A DNA stretch of 64,000 nt, taken from contig NC_092577.1 in assembly GCF_037975245.1 (NCBI RefSeq), forward strand, positions 34,898,898-34,962,897, written 5' to 3'. Source of the DNA: Apostichopus japonicus. Its lineage: Eukaryota > Echinodermata > Holothuroidea > Aspidochirotida > Stichopodidae. Below, in pieces: positions 1 to 11,142 of the stretch (positions are counted from its first letter, which is position 1; the number at the start of each line of letters is the position of its first letter). Below the pieces are notes generated by a model, which searched no databases, was not told the origin of the DNA, and saw only the letters and a program-made list of their open reading frames with translations. The position numbers and the translations under genes are program-made.

Positions 1-680
1 ACCGTCACCATGCAGGGCGCGGTATATATGCCTATTTTAGTTTAAATAAGGTATAATTTGCATATTTATTGTAGGTGGTTTTATTATTATTGATCCATTG
101 ATCATGTTTTATCGCGAAACTCTAAATTAGATCTACAAAATAATACCTGGGGTTCGTAAATTTAATATTGCGATGAGTTCGTTTCCCATAAATGAAAATT
201 ATGATTTCTTTATGTTTTTCTTTAATTTCCAAACTTTTCAACAATTCAAAGTACGGTATATAATTTTATCGTGTCAGAGGTTGCGATGTTGGTAGAGTAA
301 CTTGAAAGGATAGAGCAGAGGACAATTTGATGAAAGAGAAATAAATTCCAATCATCTTGGTGAAGCTTCAGTCCTTAAAGTTCCTAACAGCCGTTTACAG
401 TTGACACGTTTTTTAATCAAATGGGATCTTGAAACAAACATGTGCACGATGTTATAGAAGCAAACAATGACAAATTTCTCTTAAAATAAACATCCAGAAT
501 TTCTACTTCAAAATTGGAGAAAACCTCAATAAATATGAAAACATCTGTAATCTTCTTTTTGGAAAGAAATTTCTGAAAGTATGACATTTCTTCACAAGTT
601 GTTTAAAGTATAGGGCTATTATAGCATATGGAAGTGATAGGTTTATGTAATAATATTTTGTTTTCTATTTGTCTATGATT

Positions 681-749
681 CTATAGCTTTAAACACGAAA
701 TCGTGACTATCATTTACCAGCAACAAAAATATCAACAAATATCAGCTGT
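681..749 (+). promoter_or_regulatory. Conserved 69-base block directly 5' of the SLC35G start codon
   Basis: The 69 bases before the ATG of exon 1 have the same length and nearly the same sequence in all five transporter copies (also 7619-7687, 13908-13976, 20851-20919 and 27961-28029). Near the 5' end is a perfect inverted repeat, CACGA-AA-TCGTG. In unit C the homology to the other units begins at this block, everything further upstream being absent. It is either 5' UTR, core promoter or both; no clear TATA box can be assigned. Confidence 0.5.
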
Positions 750-1005
750 ATGGAGCATATGGAGTTAATAATGGAAGATGGATTAGATTATAACAGGTGA
801 GAAAAAATATATTGCTTTCTGTTCTATTTATATCTATCTCTTTCTGCTTAATTAGATTCTTGTCTTCTCTCTTCATTTCCATATTGTGAGTAAAAGTAAA
901 CATGAATATACTCATTAATAAAACTCATCGGGGTCGTGGTCGTCATCATCGCTATCGCCATCGTCGTCGTCGTTGTCATCATCACATCATCATCATTATC
1001 ACCAC

Positions 1006-1060
<55 letters not shown>

Positions 1061-1070
1061 GTCATCGTCA

Positions 1071-1136
<66 letters not shown>

Positions 1137-3260
1137 TCATCATCATCATCATCATTATCATCGTCTTCGTCGTCGTCGTCGTCGTCTTCGTCGTCATCGT
1201 CATCTTCATCGTCGTCATCATCATAGGTGCACACTGACAAGTTTTTTTCAGTGTGTTTTCTTTAAAATCGACAATTTTCTTCTTTAATTCCAACCATCAT
1301 TGTCTCGAAACCCCCATTTCGGATGCTTAATACATATTCTTCGTTTATTAGTGAAAATTAAAGTGTCATCTGGGCTATCCTTTTCATCCTGCTCTGAACT
1401 GAATACATATAATATATTTTTAATAAGTCGATAATTATAAAACGCAGTTATTTTATCGGTTCTTCAAACTTAAATATATTGCAACAACAAACCGGGTGGG
1501 TCTGCAGTGGAAAGATGTTTCTTTGCTTTCTATCTTTAATGACGTAAAGCAAAGGCACAGTACCCAAAATATCAATTTAAGAAGTTAGAAGTAAATCATA
1601 GGTTATCCTCATTTGCCACCCAAATATTATTTGGTAAGGGGGAGGCTGGAGGGGGTGGTTGGGGGAGAACAATTCTCATTTCGAAGTTCTTAAAAGAACT
1701 GAATAAGTTCAATATTTGCTGGCCACCATAATGCAGACTGACTGCACTTTGCTCAATTAGTGTAGTAGCGCAAATGACGAACCAGAAAAATAAGAAATCA
1801 GATGAACCATTGTTATCCGTTGATAAGAATTGTTCATTAAACGTGTTTATTTAGGCATTTGGTTGCCATAGACGTGACCTACTGGTTACAATAAAGGTAA
1901 CCTACTCATTAGACAATAATAAAATTCCACAAAACACATGATAAGTTGCCTGTGTGGACGTAATACGCTACTACACAAACTGATCGTCATGATGTAAAAG
2001 TCGATATCCTATATCAGCTATTTGGGAGAAACCAGCAATTTGTTTTCTGGTACTACTTTGCATAACCAACAGAAACCGTGCTTTCCTATACTATTAATTT
2101 TCATGGCACTAGTGACGATTTTCATGGAGCGCTAAGCGAAGCGGGTGGGGACAGGAAGGGAGGGAATGTAAGAAGTTACAGATCCATTGGCAATCTGGAA
2201 AATAAGGTGTCAAAGTAAGAAGTGTGAAATAAGTCAATATTGTATCATTTTATACATGAAATTAGTTTTCCTTTTCTTCAGAGCCGTGAATGAAGAAAGT
2301 AACCATGGCGATGAGGAGAGGGATGATTCGGTCGTTAAGAGAATCTGGAGAGCCACGTTGCACACTGTATCGGCGCGCCGTGGCGTATTTTACGCGATTA
2401 TGGCGGGCGGTATGTTAGGGTGTCAACTGTCCGCTGTGAAAGCAATCACGTTGTCCCCTTATCAAATCATGGTTTTACGCAGCTTTCTCTTTCTCACATG
2501 TGTCATCTTCGTCGCCTGGAACAGAAGCAAGGATTATGACGTCATAGATTTGGTATGTTACATCTCTTATGGATTATGCAACACACTTGGGATTTTACTT
2601 GCCTACGTTGCTCTACAATTTGCTCATGTCGGAAACGTCAGCGCTATTAGTTCAAATTTACCAATCCCATCTGCTTTGCTTGCTTTAGTATTTTTCAAAG
2701 AACCTCTCACCATATTTGGAGTGATCTTTCTAATCATTAATTTTATTGGCCTAATCCTCGTATCGCAACCGCCATTTTTATTTCCTAGTGGTGGCGAAGA
2801 CGTCGCTTTGCAGGCGACCTTCGAAAACTCAAACGAATTCGTTGGTGCACTGATAGCTTTCATGAGCCTGATCGGGCTGTCTTCATCTACGATCTTCACG
2901 AGAAAACTATCTTATCGAGGAAATGTCGACCCGGCTTTACTTTCTTTCATTCCGGGTACGACTGGAGTTGTGATATCAGGAGCGGTTCTACTTTTCAGTC
3001 AAACTTGGGATTATTTCCAGTCAGTAGAAGAAGTTTTTATTTGTCTACTTGTCGGGATTCTGTCTGCTGCTGGAAATTTATTCCTCGTACTGGCATTAAA
3101 ATATGAAGATGTCAGTTTAGTTACAATACACAGTACATTAAGCGCTCCAGTAGCCTTCGTTCTAGGAGTAATACTATTTCAAGAGATTCCCGACTTATTA
3201 TCAGTTATTGGAGCTACTTTGATGTTAGGTTCTACTTTTGGACTTTTGTGGAGAAAGTAA
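750..3260 (+). CDS. SLC35G: SLC35G1-like EamA/DMT transporter, copy A1 (intact, two exons)
   Basis: Multi-pass membrane transporter of the drug/metabolite transporter superfamily. Exon 1 is 750-796 (MEHMELIMEDGLDYN plus two bases) with donor AG|GTGAG; exon 2 is 2282-3260 after a pyrimidine-rich TTTTCTTCAG acceptor. The split Arg codon joins in phase, giving 341 aa. A hydrophilic acidic N-terminus (about 1-45) is followed by two EamA repeats (about 48-178 and 202-339), about ten membrane helices in all. The segment GLILVSQPPFLFPSG between the repeats matches the SLC35G signature. Reading exon 2 alone from an upstream in-frame Met would translate intron sequence, so I prefer the exon 1 start. 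Human SLC35G1 has been linked to citrate export and to STIM1; substrate here is unknown. An AATAAA lies at 3477-3482. Confidence 0.9.
933..1226. repeat. Intronic (CAT/CGT)n triplet microsatellite, copy A1
   Basis: About 290 bases of almost pure CAT and CGT triplets within intron 1 (797-2281) of copy A1. Layout: interrupted mixed start, a run of CAT, then a pure CGT block near 1069-1133, then mixed triplets. It reads as poly-Asp, poly-Ser, poly-His or poly-Arg in different frames. I regard those reading frames as artefacts of the repeat, since it lies between a good donor and acceptor. Confidence 0.95.
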
Positions 3261-5090
3261 TTTTTTAATTTCTATTAATGTTTCTCACAATAATTATCAA
3301 AGATAGAATGCAGTCACTTTTAGGGATTCGAGTTTGGTTTCGTTAAAATAGTAAAGTCGTCCACTTAATCGGACTGCATTTATACTGTATCTTTGCGTTA
3401 GTTTTATGTTTTTTTTTTTAAGAACGTGAATCCTCAAGAGACAGTGTGTGACAAATTTCACAATGAATGTTGCAGTAATAAATGAAAGTTGAGCTTAAAT
3501 TCATGCATCTTGACGACATATATCAGGAAATATCTAACTGCATTGGAAGGGTGTTTAAAGAAGAGTGGGTTGGTGGTTGTGTGGTTGTGTGGTAGAGGTG
3601 TATTTTACCGTCATACTAGTAGATGTATGACGTATCCGCTGGTTAAAATCACTTATTTAACCAACGAAACACGCCAACAACAAAAAACATGAGAACGGAC
3701 TTATATTTTTGCCTCTTTATTCTAAACGAGTAAATGCCGAACTGTTCTAAGATGATACATATTTATGTATATACAATCTGGTATAATGATATGTATGTGA
3801 TAGGTCAACGAACGGACCAACGGGAGGTTTCTAACAACCCTGGGGAGACTGTATCAGAATACAAAAACTTGATCAATATACTACAATGTAAATTGTGAAT
3901 CTAGCTGTTGATGATTCCGGCCATGGGAACTTTGACTGACAGAAAAATTATATGAGGGACAAAGCGTCACATTTATAAACATCAGTTTCACTTTAACGGA
4001 TATGGTCTACGAGATCCTCTTGCATAGAGGAAATTATTTCCGGACGAAACATTTGTTCCAAAGCATAGCGGTTCCTAGTTTCACTTGTGATGAAATTCAC
4101 ACGTGCTCTTTATTGTTACAACTAGCGAAAACGTAGATAAGCCTTTACTCTGATTGCTTGACGGAGTGGGGTGTCGAGGGGAGGGGATTTGAGGTGCATG
4201 GTAGAAGGGGAGTTTGGGGAGGAATGGTTTGAGGAGGATCGAAAGGATAAAACTTTCGACGATGTGCAAAGCGGAAGAATGATACATTTCGGTAGAAACG
4301 AGATCTACAGGTGTATATTTTCTTGAATTTGTCATATATCATTGAGGGGGGGGGGGGGTGGTGGATTCAATGTCATGTCATAAGGTGTCTGTCACTCCTT
4401 TAAGAATTGCTGACTTTTATGCACGTGGATATTACCAGCATATATTAATTAAAAGATAAATTTATGCAGAAGTTTGATTCGCCATATTCTAAGAAGAATA
4501 AGAAAACAATTTTGTGCTGGTAGCGTTTCTATAACTGTTCCCGGTTGTAAGAAACTCAACTTTAATATTTTGGTAAAACGCTTGAAATATCCTGAATAGG
4601 GCTAAATTAAGGTTGGCTTGGGCTCACTAATGCAGACGGCTTACAGTAAATGTTATTGTCTAATGGCTGTTTCAACGATGCTAATTACTCCCCCCAAAAA
4701 ATCAGTTGCATCTGAGGAACTGACCTATTGGTCTGTGGACTAGGTAGTTTAGCCACTTTAATTGACACTCCTCTGTTGCTTAAGCGGTCACATCTTATAA
4801 CAAAAATTGGAAAAGTGTTACAGAAAACCTGAAACAGATGCAATGTTTTTTGTTTTAGCGGTATACAAATAATAGATACAAATAATTACTAATATAATTA
4901 ACAAACCCCTTTCATTATACGTTATGTATTTACATAATATAACAATCTAACATACATGGAAACAGACCAAGAATGCCCTCATGTATTGGTTTCTTTCTTC
5001 ATAATCCCTTTGCAATGAAAACGCCCAAATATGATATTTCGTACCTGAAGGTAAATAATCAAATGTATTGGCTTCTTCTACAAATCACAT
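3261..5090 (+). other. 3' flank of SLC35G copy A1, no gene
   Basis: Begins with the 3' UTR (AATAAA at 3477-3482). The rest is array-specific intergenic DNA that aligns with unit C at about 35740-36990 and has no LRR-Ig sequence. A G run lies near 4346-4358. Short reading frames here are not conserved across units and look random. Confidence 0.6.
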
Positions 5091-5858
5091 TCCATCGTTT
5101 GAGATCGGAGAATGTTTAATCGAACCAAGTCAGCAAGCTCGCAACTTGGGAGTTGTGTTTGATTCGTCTTTAAGTGCTGACGTCCATATTGGTAAAGTAT
5201 GCCAGAGAGCATTCCACAACATCAGGATCATTTCGATGATTCGACAGTTTATTAACTCCAAAACAACTGCCACTTTGGTGCAGTCGTGTGTTCTGTCACA
5301 TCTTGACTATTGCAATGCTCTCCTCATTGGATTACCTAAACATCTTCTTAATAAGCTTCAACGTGTTCAGAACTGTGCTGCTAGATTTGTAACAAAAGCC
5401 AAAAAACACCAACATATAACACCAATTCTTAAGGAGCTTCACTGGCTTAAAATTGCGGACAGAATCAATTATGAATTTCTTCTCCTTGTGTTCAAAGCAA
5501 GGAATGGTTTAGAACCAAATTTACCTACAGGAGCTTCTCCAAGAATACAGACCTAGCAGGGTGCTTCGTTCAAGCGAACAACATATGCTATCTGTTCGCA
5601 CTTCCACCTATGGGGATCGTTGCTTTGCTAGATCAGCTCCACAGCTCTGGAACAGTCTCCCCTTACATCTGAAAACACTCCAGCATGTGTCAACTTTCCA
5701 GAAAGAACCCAAGTCGTTCTTATTCATGAATGCGTATCCATTTGTTTGATAATTGTTGTGTCCCTTCTGTGTACTTTGCTCCTGCAGCGCTTCTGGGTTT
5801 TTTTTTTTAACTGGATACAAGCGCTTTACAAATGCTTATTATTATTATTATTACTATT
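5091..5858 (+). mobile_element. 5'-truncated CR1/L2-like LINE insertion, copy A1
   Basis: Non-LTR retrotransposon 3' end. It encodes the last part of the reverse transcriptase region (LGVVFDSSLS, SHLDYCNALLIGLP, LQRVQNCAARFVT, LKELHWLKI) and then, after a one-base frame break near 5550, the C-terminal tail with YGDRCFARSAPQLWNSLPLH. It ends in a short (TTA)n run near 5836-5858, as CR1/L2 elements do. Units B1, B2 and C keep the empty site (cacatt|aattact), which gives the insertion limits to within a few bases. The apparent Met at 5068 is in flanking DNA. Dead: truncated and frame-broken. Confidence 0.9.
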
Positions 5859-6746
5859 AATTACTAGAGAATATACCGCATATGTAATGAACCGTGTCTA
5901 GACATTCATACCGTAGATGAATCGATGACTTTTAAAGCGATATATCTAAAGTTAAATGAAGCTTAAATATAAAACAAGGAAGAGATTTAACCTGTCAAAA
6001 ATATAGGATAAACTTTGATCAACAATATCTCGAGTTACGGTCAAGATCTCGAGACGGGGTTTGCCAGTATATAACTCGTGTGGAATCCTGTTTTCCTTGA
6101 ACAGGAATACCACTTTAAACATTTCTATTACCAACCTGCACATTTTATTTACATATTAAGTATTATTATAAACATCCTTGTAGTCGGGCTTTATGGAGTT
6201 TATTTTAATTGAATTAATTTATCTGAAGCCAACACGATGTTATATTCAATTTCATTGGATCCGGACGAAAGAAGAAGAAGATGACAACCGATGTACATAT
6301 TTTTAATAATTACTATAATAACTGACAGACCAGCATACATATCTGGTTTTCGAAACTGAGATGAGACTGAACTGAGGAGTGTAGCATCATTTATACGATA
6401 TTATTTGATACAGGAACATAACTCGTAATTCACTTAACCTGACATCTTTTTTGAAACAAGAAGGACATTTCCATTAAATATTTGATTATATGGAGTCAGT
6501 GATTGTATACGTATTCAGGGGAACTTGAAGAAATATAAGGGATCAGGTGAGTGAGTAATGAATTGATTAATTTATGAATCAAATTTTCCTAGAAATTGTA
6601 GATGATTGCGATGTTTCTGATCGATCTATAAAAATATATTTTTAGACAAGTATGGAGTAAATGGGGTTGAACGGGAACATTCCACAAAATTGTTATATTA
6701 ATGTAAATGTGTTACCTGTATGTTTCATAACTAAATGCAAAATATA
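5859..6746. other. Unit A1 tail, no intact gene
   Basis: Array intergenic DNA after the LINE. The part near 5960-6140 is homologous to 12470-12720 in B1 where a 122-codon frame is open; here that frame is broken. Nothing else recognised. Confidence 0.55.
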
Positions 6747-7687
6747 GTCACCATGCAGGAAAATGGTAGGCTTATTTTAGTTTAGATAAGTTTGATTAAT
6801 ATTGATCCATTTGTAATGATAACCTCATGTTTGATCTCAAAATTCTAAATTAGAGCCACGAAATAGTTTCCAGGGTCCGTAAATTTAATATTGTGTTGAG
6901 TTCGTGTCCCATAAATGGAAATTAGGATTTCTTTATATTTTTCTTTTCCAAACATTTCAAAAATTAAAAGTACGGTATATAATTATATCGTGTTAGAGGT
7001 TGCGAATTTGGTGGAGTAACTTGAAAGGATAGACCAAAGGACAATTTGATGAAAGAGAAAATATATTCCAGACATTGATGTGAAGCTTCCATCCACCTCT
7101 TAACAGCCGGTTTAAGGTTGACACATTTTTGAACCAAAAGTAATTTTGAAACAAACATGTGCATGATGTTATAAAAGCACACACTGAATAACTTCTCTTA
7201 AAATTAACATCCAGAATTCCTACCTCAAAATTAAACAATATCTCAATAAATATGAAAACATCTCGCATATTCTTTTGGGAAGGAAATATACCATTCCCTA
7301 CCCATCCCCCCTTTATCAAGACGTCGAGTTTCAACTGACGACGAACAAATACATTTTTATTTCGGGTATCTTGCAAGGTTTTTAAAACTATTTAAATTCT
7401 TTCTGATGAAATAGGATACAGACTCAGTGTACCCTTCATACATGCAAGGTATACTGCAGTTTTTCTTAAATTGTATCACAAAGGATCATACATGTTGACA
7501 AAAACCTGACAAATTGATTACCTTTCTTCACAAATTGTATAAAGTACAGGCCTATTATAGCATATGGAAGTGACAGATTTGTGTAGTAATAATGTTTATT
7601 TTATTTTTGTGTATGGTTCTATAGCGTTAAACACGAAATCGTGACTATCATATACCAGCAACAAAAATATCAGCAAATTTCAGCTTT

Positions 7688-9268
7688 ATGGAGCATATGG
7701 AGTCATTAAAGTTAATTGAGGAAGATGGATTTGATTATAAGAGGTGAGAAAAATTATCTTTGGTTTTCTGTTTGATTTTTAATCTCACTCTCTTTCTTCT
7801 TCAATTAGATTTTCTTTTCCCTTCTTCATGACCATATTTTGAGTAACAGTCTGTACATTTTTTAAAACTGACAGTGAAACGTAAACATGAAATACTCATT
7901 AATATAACTCATCGTGATAGATGCACACTAACAAGTTTGTTTAAGTGTTTTTACTTAAAATATACCATTTTCTTTTTTAATTTCAACTATCATTGTCTCG
8001 AAATCCTCATTTCGAATTTCCATCGAATTTTCACAAGAATGCTTTAATACATATTCTTCGTTTATGAGTAAAAAATCAAGCGTCATTTGGACTATCATTT
8101 CCACCCTGCACTGTATTGAAGATATAATATATTTTAACAAAATCGATCATTATAAAGCGCAAGTATTGTAACAACAGACCGGTTCTGCGGTTGAAATATG
8201 TTTAATTTTTTTCTCTCTTTAATGACGTAAAGTGAAGTCTAAGTACCCAAAATATCAATTTAAGAAGTTAGAAATACATGATAGCTTAACCTCATCTGGC
8301 ACATAAATGTTATTTTGTAGGAGGGAGGTGGAGAGGATGGTCGAAGGAGAATAATTCTCGATTCGAAATTCGAAAAAGAATTGGAAAAAATGACAATTTG
8401 CAGGCCAACATAATGCAGGCTGACTGCACTTTGCTGACTTAGTGTAGTAGCGTAAATGACAAACCAGAAAAATAAGAAATCAGATGAACTATTGTTATCC
8501 GTTGATAAAAATTGTTCATCAAACGTGCATTTGGCTTGCCATGGACGTATCCTACTGATTACAATAAAGGTAACTTACACACTAGACAATAGTACAATCT
8601 GATATTATATCATTTTATGCATGAAATCAGTTTTCCTTTTCTTCAGAGACGTGAATGAAGAAAGTAACCATGGTGATGAGGAGAGAGACGATTCGGTCGT
8701 TAAGAGAATCTGGAGAGCCACGTTACACACTGTATCGGCGCGCCGCGGCGTATTTTATGCCATTACGGCGGGCGTTTTGTTAGGGTGTCAACTGTCCACT
8801 GTGAAAGCAATCACGTTATCCCCTTATCAAATCATGGTTTTACGCAGCTTTCTGTTCCTCCCATGTATCATCTTCGTCTCTTGGAACAGAAGCAATGACT
8901 ATGACGTCATAGATTTGGTATGTTACATCTCTTATGGAGTATTCAGCTCACTTGGGTTATTACTTGCTTACGTTGCTCTACAATTTGCTCAAATCGGAAA
9001 CGTCAGCGCTATTAGTTCAAATTTACCAATTCCATCTACTTTGCTTGCTTTTGTTTTTTTCAAAGAACCTCTCACCATATTTGGAGTGACCTTTCTAATC
9101 ATTAATTTAATTGGCCTAATCCTCGTATCGCAACCGCCATTTTTATTTCCTAGTGGTGGCGAAGACGTCGCTCTGCAGGCGACCTTCGAAAACTCAAACG
9201 AATTCGTAGGTGCACTGATAGCTTTCATGAGCCTGATCGGGCTGTCTAGCAGTATTCCAATAGCATGA
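7688..9268 (+). pseudogene. SLC35G1-like copy B1, 3' half deleted
   Basis: Exon 1 is 7688-7743 (MEHMESLKLIEEDGFDYK plus AG, donor GTGAG) and exon 2 starts at 8647 after TTTTCTTCAG. The protein matches copy B2 until just after FMSLIGLS at the start of the second EamA repeat. At 9247-9250 the sequence jumps to DNA that lies at 24056 onward in B2, and a stop follows after seven foreign-frame residues. The product would be about 225 aa with one EamA repeat. The first half is undamaged, so a half-size protein could still be made, but loss of function is more likely. Confidence 0.85.
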
Positions 9269-10482
9269 GACAGACTCAGACATAATAAATAAATACATAG
9301 ATAACCAAAAATTGTGCACCTATCTTCAGCTTTAACGTGTGCCGTAAATGTGGGTAACAGTGGGATCATGTGGGTAGGGGGTGCATTCTCAATGGGAACA
9401 AAACTGTCAGTTCTGCCAATGTATCAGGCGTCTGTAAACCCTTAATGAATGTATCCAAAAACTTCAAAAACATTTCACACAACTATCTTGGTTTCACTGG
9501 GGAACACAAAAGGTCGCTTTCCAAAACCTGATGTAGAATTGTCGGGACGAACTGCACATCTTTCTTTGAAAGCTTTGAAGTGTAACACGTTTGCTTATTA
9601 GTACATCACTATATCAAGCTACAAACTATATTAAACTATCACAGGCAGAAGCCAAAATATAAAATAGGAAAGCGTAATAAATATATAAAAAATCAGGAAT
9701 TTGTAATGAATTATTAACTCTCCATTGAATTGAGCAAAATTTCACCTACTGATTAATATTGGAAAAATCGATCGTTATTAAGTCAAAATTATATTAAATG
9801 TTCTAGAAACTCGTCTTCCCAGCATACCAATTTAAAGAAAAGAACGACAAACCATTCCACGATACTAGCTCTGCTATTCTTGACTCGCAGGTAACCTTTA
9901 AATAATCGTTTTGATTTGTTAATCTGGAGAGACTATGTATCACATAGTATTTAACATTCATTGTGTTATTTTTATCAGCAGTCGAATGGACTTTGATGGT
10001 CTGAAAATATCAATTATCGGTAATTAAAACTGGGGTATTCAACCGAAAATAATGGATCAACAGATAACTAACGATATCCTTGGTATCTCAACTTAATTGT
10101 TAATAAGATTAAATTAGATCTTACGTTATATCTGGACTTAAGGACCTCGATGCCCCAGATTGGGCAGATACCAAATGAAGTTGTTACTGGCCATCTATTT
10201 TCGTCAACTGTCTTTTACCTTTCACAACTTTTAGTGTTGTATTTCAGCTATCCAAATGAAGTTGAGATTAACTTGCTCTTTTATTTTCAAAATAGTGTTA
10301 ACATTTTGTGTAGCAGTTTTGAAGGCTCCACACTTTGTTTCTCATCAATATTTTGTCGTTCCTGTGTTTAAAATCGATTAGGGTCCTTGGCTAGACCTAT
10401 CCATGTCCCTATGTATCTTTGTATTTTGTAATTAATAATTGCCTAGGCTATTATTTGCCCTTTATGCATAGCATGTTTGTAT
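9251..10482. other. Array intergenic DNA between transporter and LRR relic (B1)
   Basis: Aligns with B2 at 24058-25289 with an offset of 14807 and, more weakly, with unit D at 37490-37600 and 39360-39780. A 73-codon frame at 10150-10371 occurs in B1 and B2, but the matching DNA in C and D does not preserve it, so I do not call it a gene. Confidence 0.6.
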
Positions 10483-11142
10483 GCGATGTAGATAATATAT
10501 TGCCAATCGCGTATTTGATTTTCAGGAATTTTTTGTTATGTTGATATTTTGTAGGACGACGCTGTAATTCTTTGTAATAAATGACAAAATCTCAATGGAT
10601 ACAGCAGTGATTTTGTTGAGGTTCTTGAGGTTGATTTGAGATACATCAATTTCATAGTGATCAGCAAGGCAAAGATGTAGAAACGTGGTATCGTCCAAGA
10701 ATTCAATAATGTTGTTCGACATATTCCAGACAAGTTTCCCAAAACGAGTTATTCCAGAAAATGTATCCACGACTGTTATTTGATTTTAACTGAAGTCCAG
10801 AACCAATTCCGGTATCAATGTGTTTAATTCCCTGTTCAAGGATAGAAAGTCACCTAAATTGAACTGTGTGAACGTATTATGAGAGAAATGAAGCCTTCCA
10901 AATGGACTCAAATCTCCACAACTGCTAATTTCATTGATATTCTTTAAGCCGAGACCGCTACAATCTAGTTTAAATGGGTATTTTCTTGATATTTTCGTAA
11001 TACACCGACAAGACTGACCATAAACTGATTGAAAATTAGCTACAATACTCATCGTCCAAGTTAAAACGATCATCTCATACCAGAGCCAAAAAATCATTCG
11101 CGTCTTTATCTTGGAGAGAAGTTTCCAGATTCCTTTGCTCAA
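10483..11142 (-). pseudogene. LRR-Ig receptor pseudogene, copy B1
   Basis: Homologous to the N-terminal 240 or so residues of the intact gene at 33484-35175. It keeps the start, signal segment and LRRNT (reading to LIPELVLDFS, 118 codons), then a TAA replaces the Tyr codon of the intact SYNQ sequence. Further on an internal stretch is deleted (about 25 residues between the YNNLKK and NNKITAV regions). The LRRCT, Ig domain, membrane helix and tail are absent. Copy B2 shares the stop and the deletion, so it died before the 13-kb duplication. Confidence 0.88.

Larger units (their letters stand above)
1..6746. repeat. Tandem array unit A1
   Basis: First visible unit of the array. Its first bases align with 13247 onward (shared word gtcaccatgcag), so the window begins at or near a unit boundary and the array probably continues to the left. 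It holds one SLC35G-like gene and a LINE insertion and lacks the LRR-Ig gene found in B and C units. From start to end it is nearly base-for-base the same as A2; the main differences are the intronic triplet repeat and scattered single-base changes. Bases 1-680 hold no gene that I can see. Confidence 0.85.

Noticed and set aside
848-1293. Long poly-Asp, poly-Ser, poly-His and poly-Arg reading frames on both strands (also 14075-14565)
   Set aside because: All are different readings of one triplet microsatellite inside intron 1 of the transporter; a triplet repeat is open in several frames by nature.
2624-2899. Minus-strand frames of 91 codons opposite the transporter (also in other copies)
   Set aside because: Shadows of the SLC35G coding strand with no independent evidence.
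5068-5556. 162-codon frame as a host gene
   Set aside because: It is the end of a LINE reverse transcriptase; its first Met lies in flanking DNA and the frame breaks before the LINE C-terminus.
10150-10371. 73-codon frame seen in B1 and B2
   Set aside because: B1 and B2 are recent copies, so shared openness is uninformative; corresponding DNA in C and D does not keep the frame.
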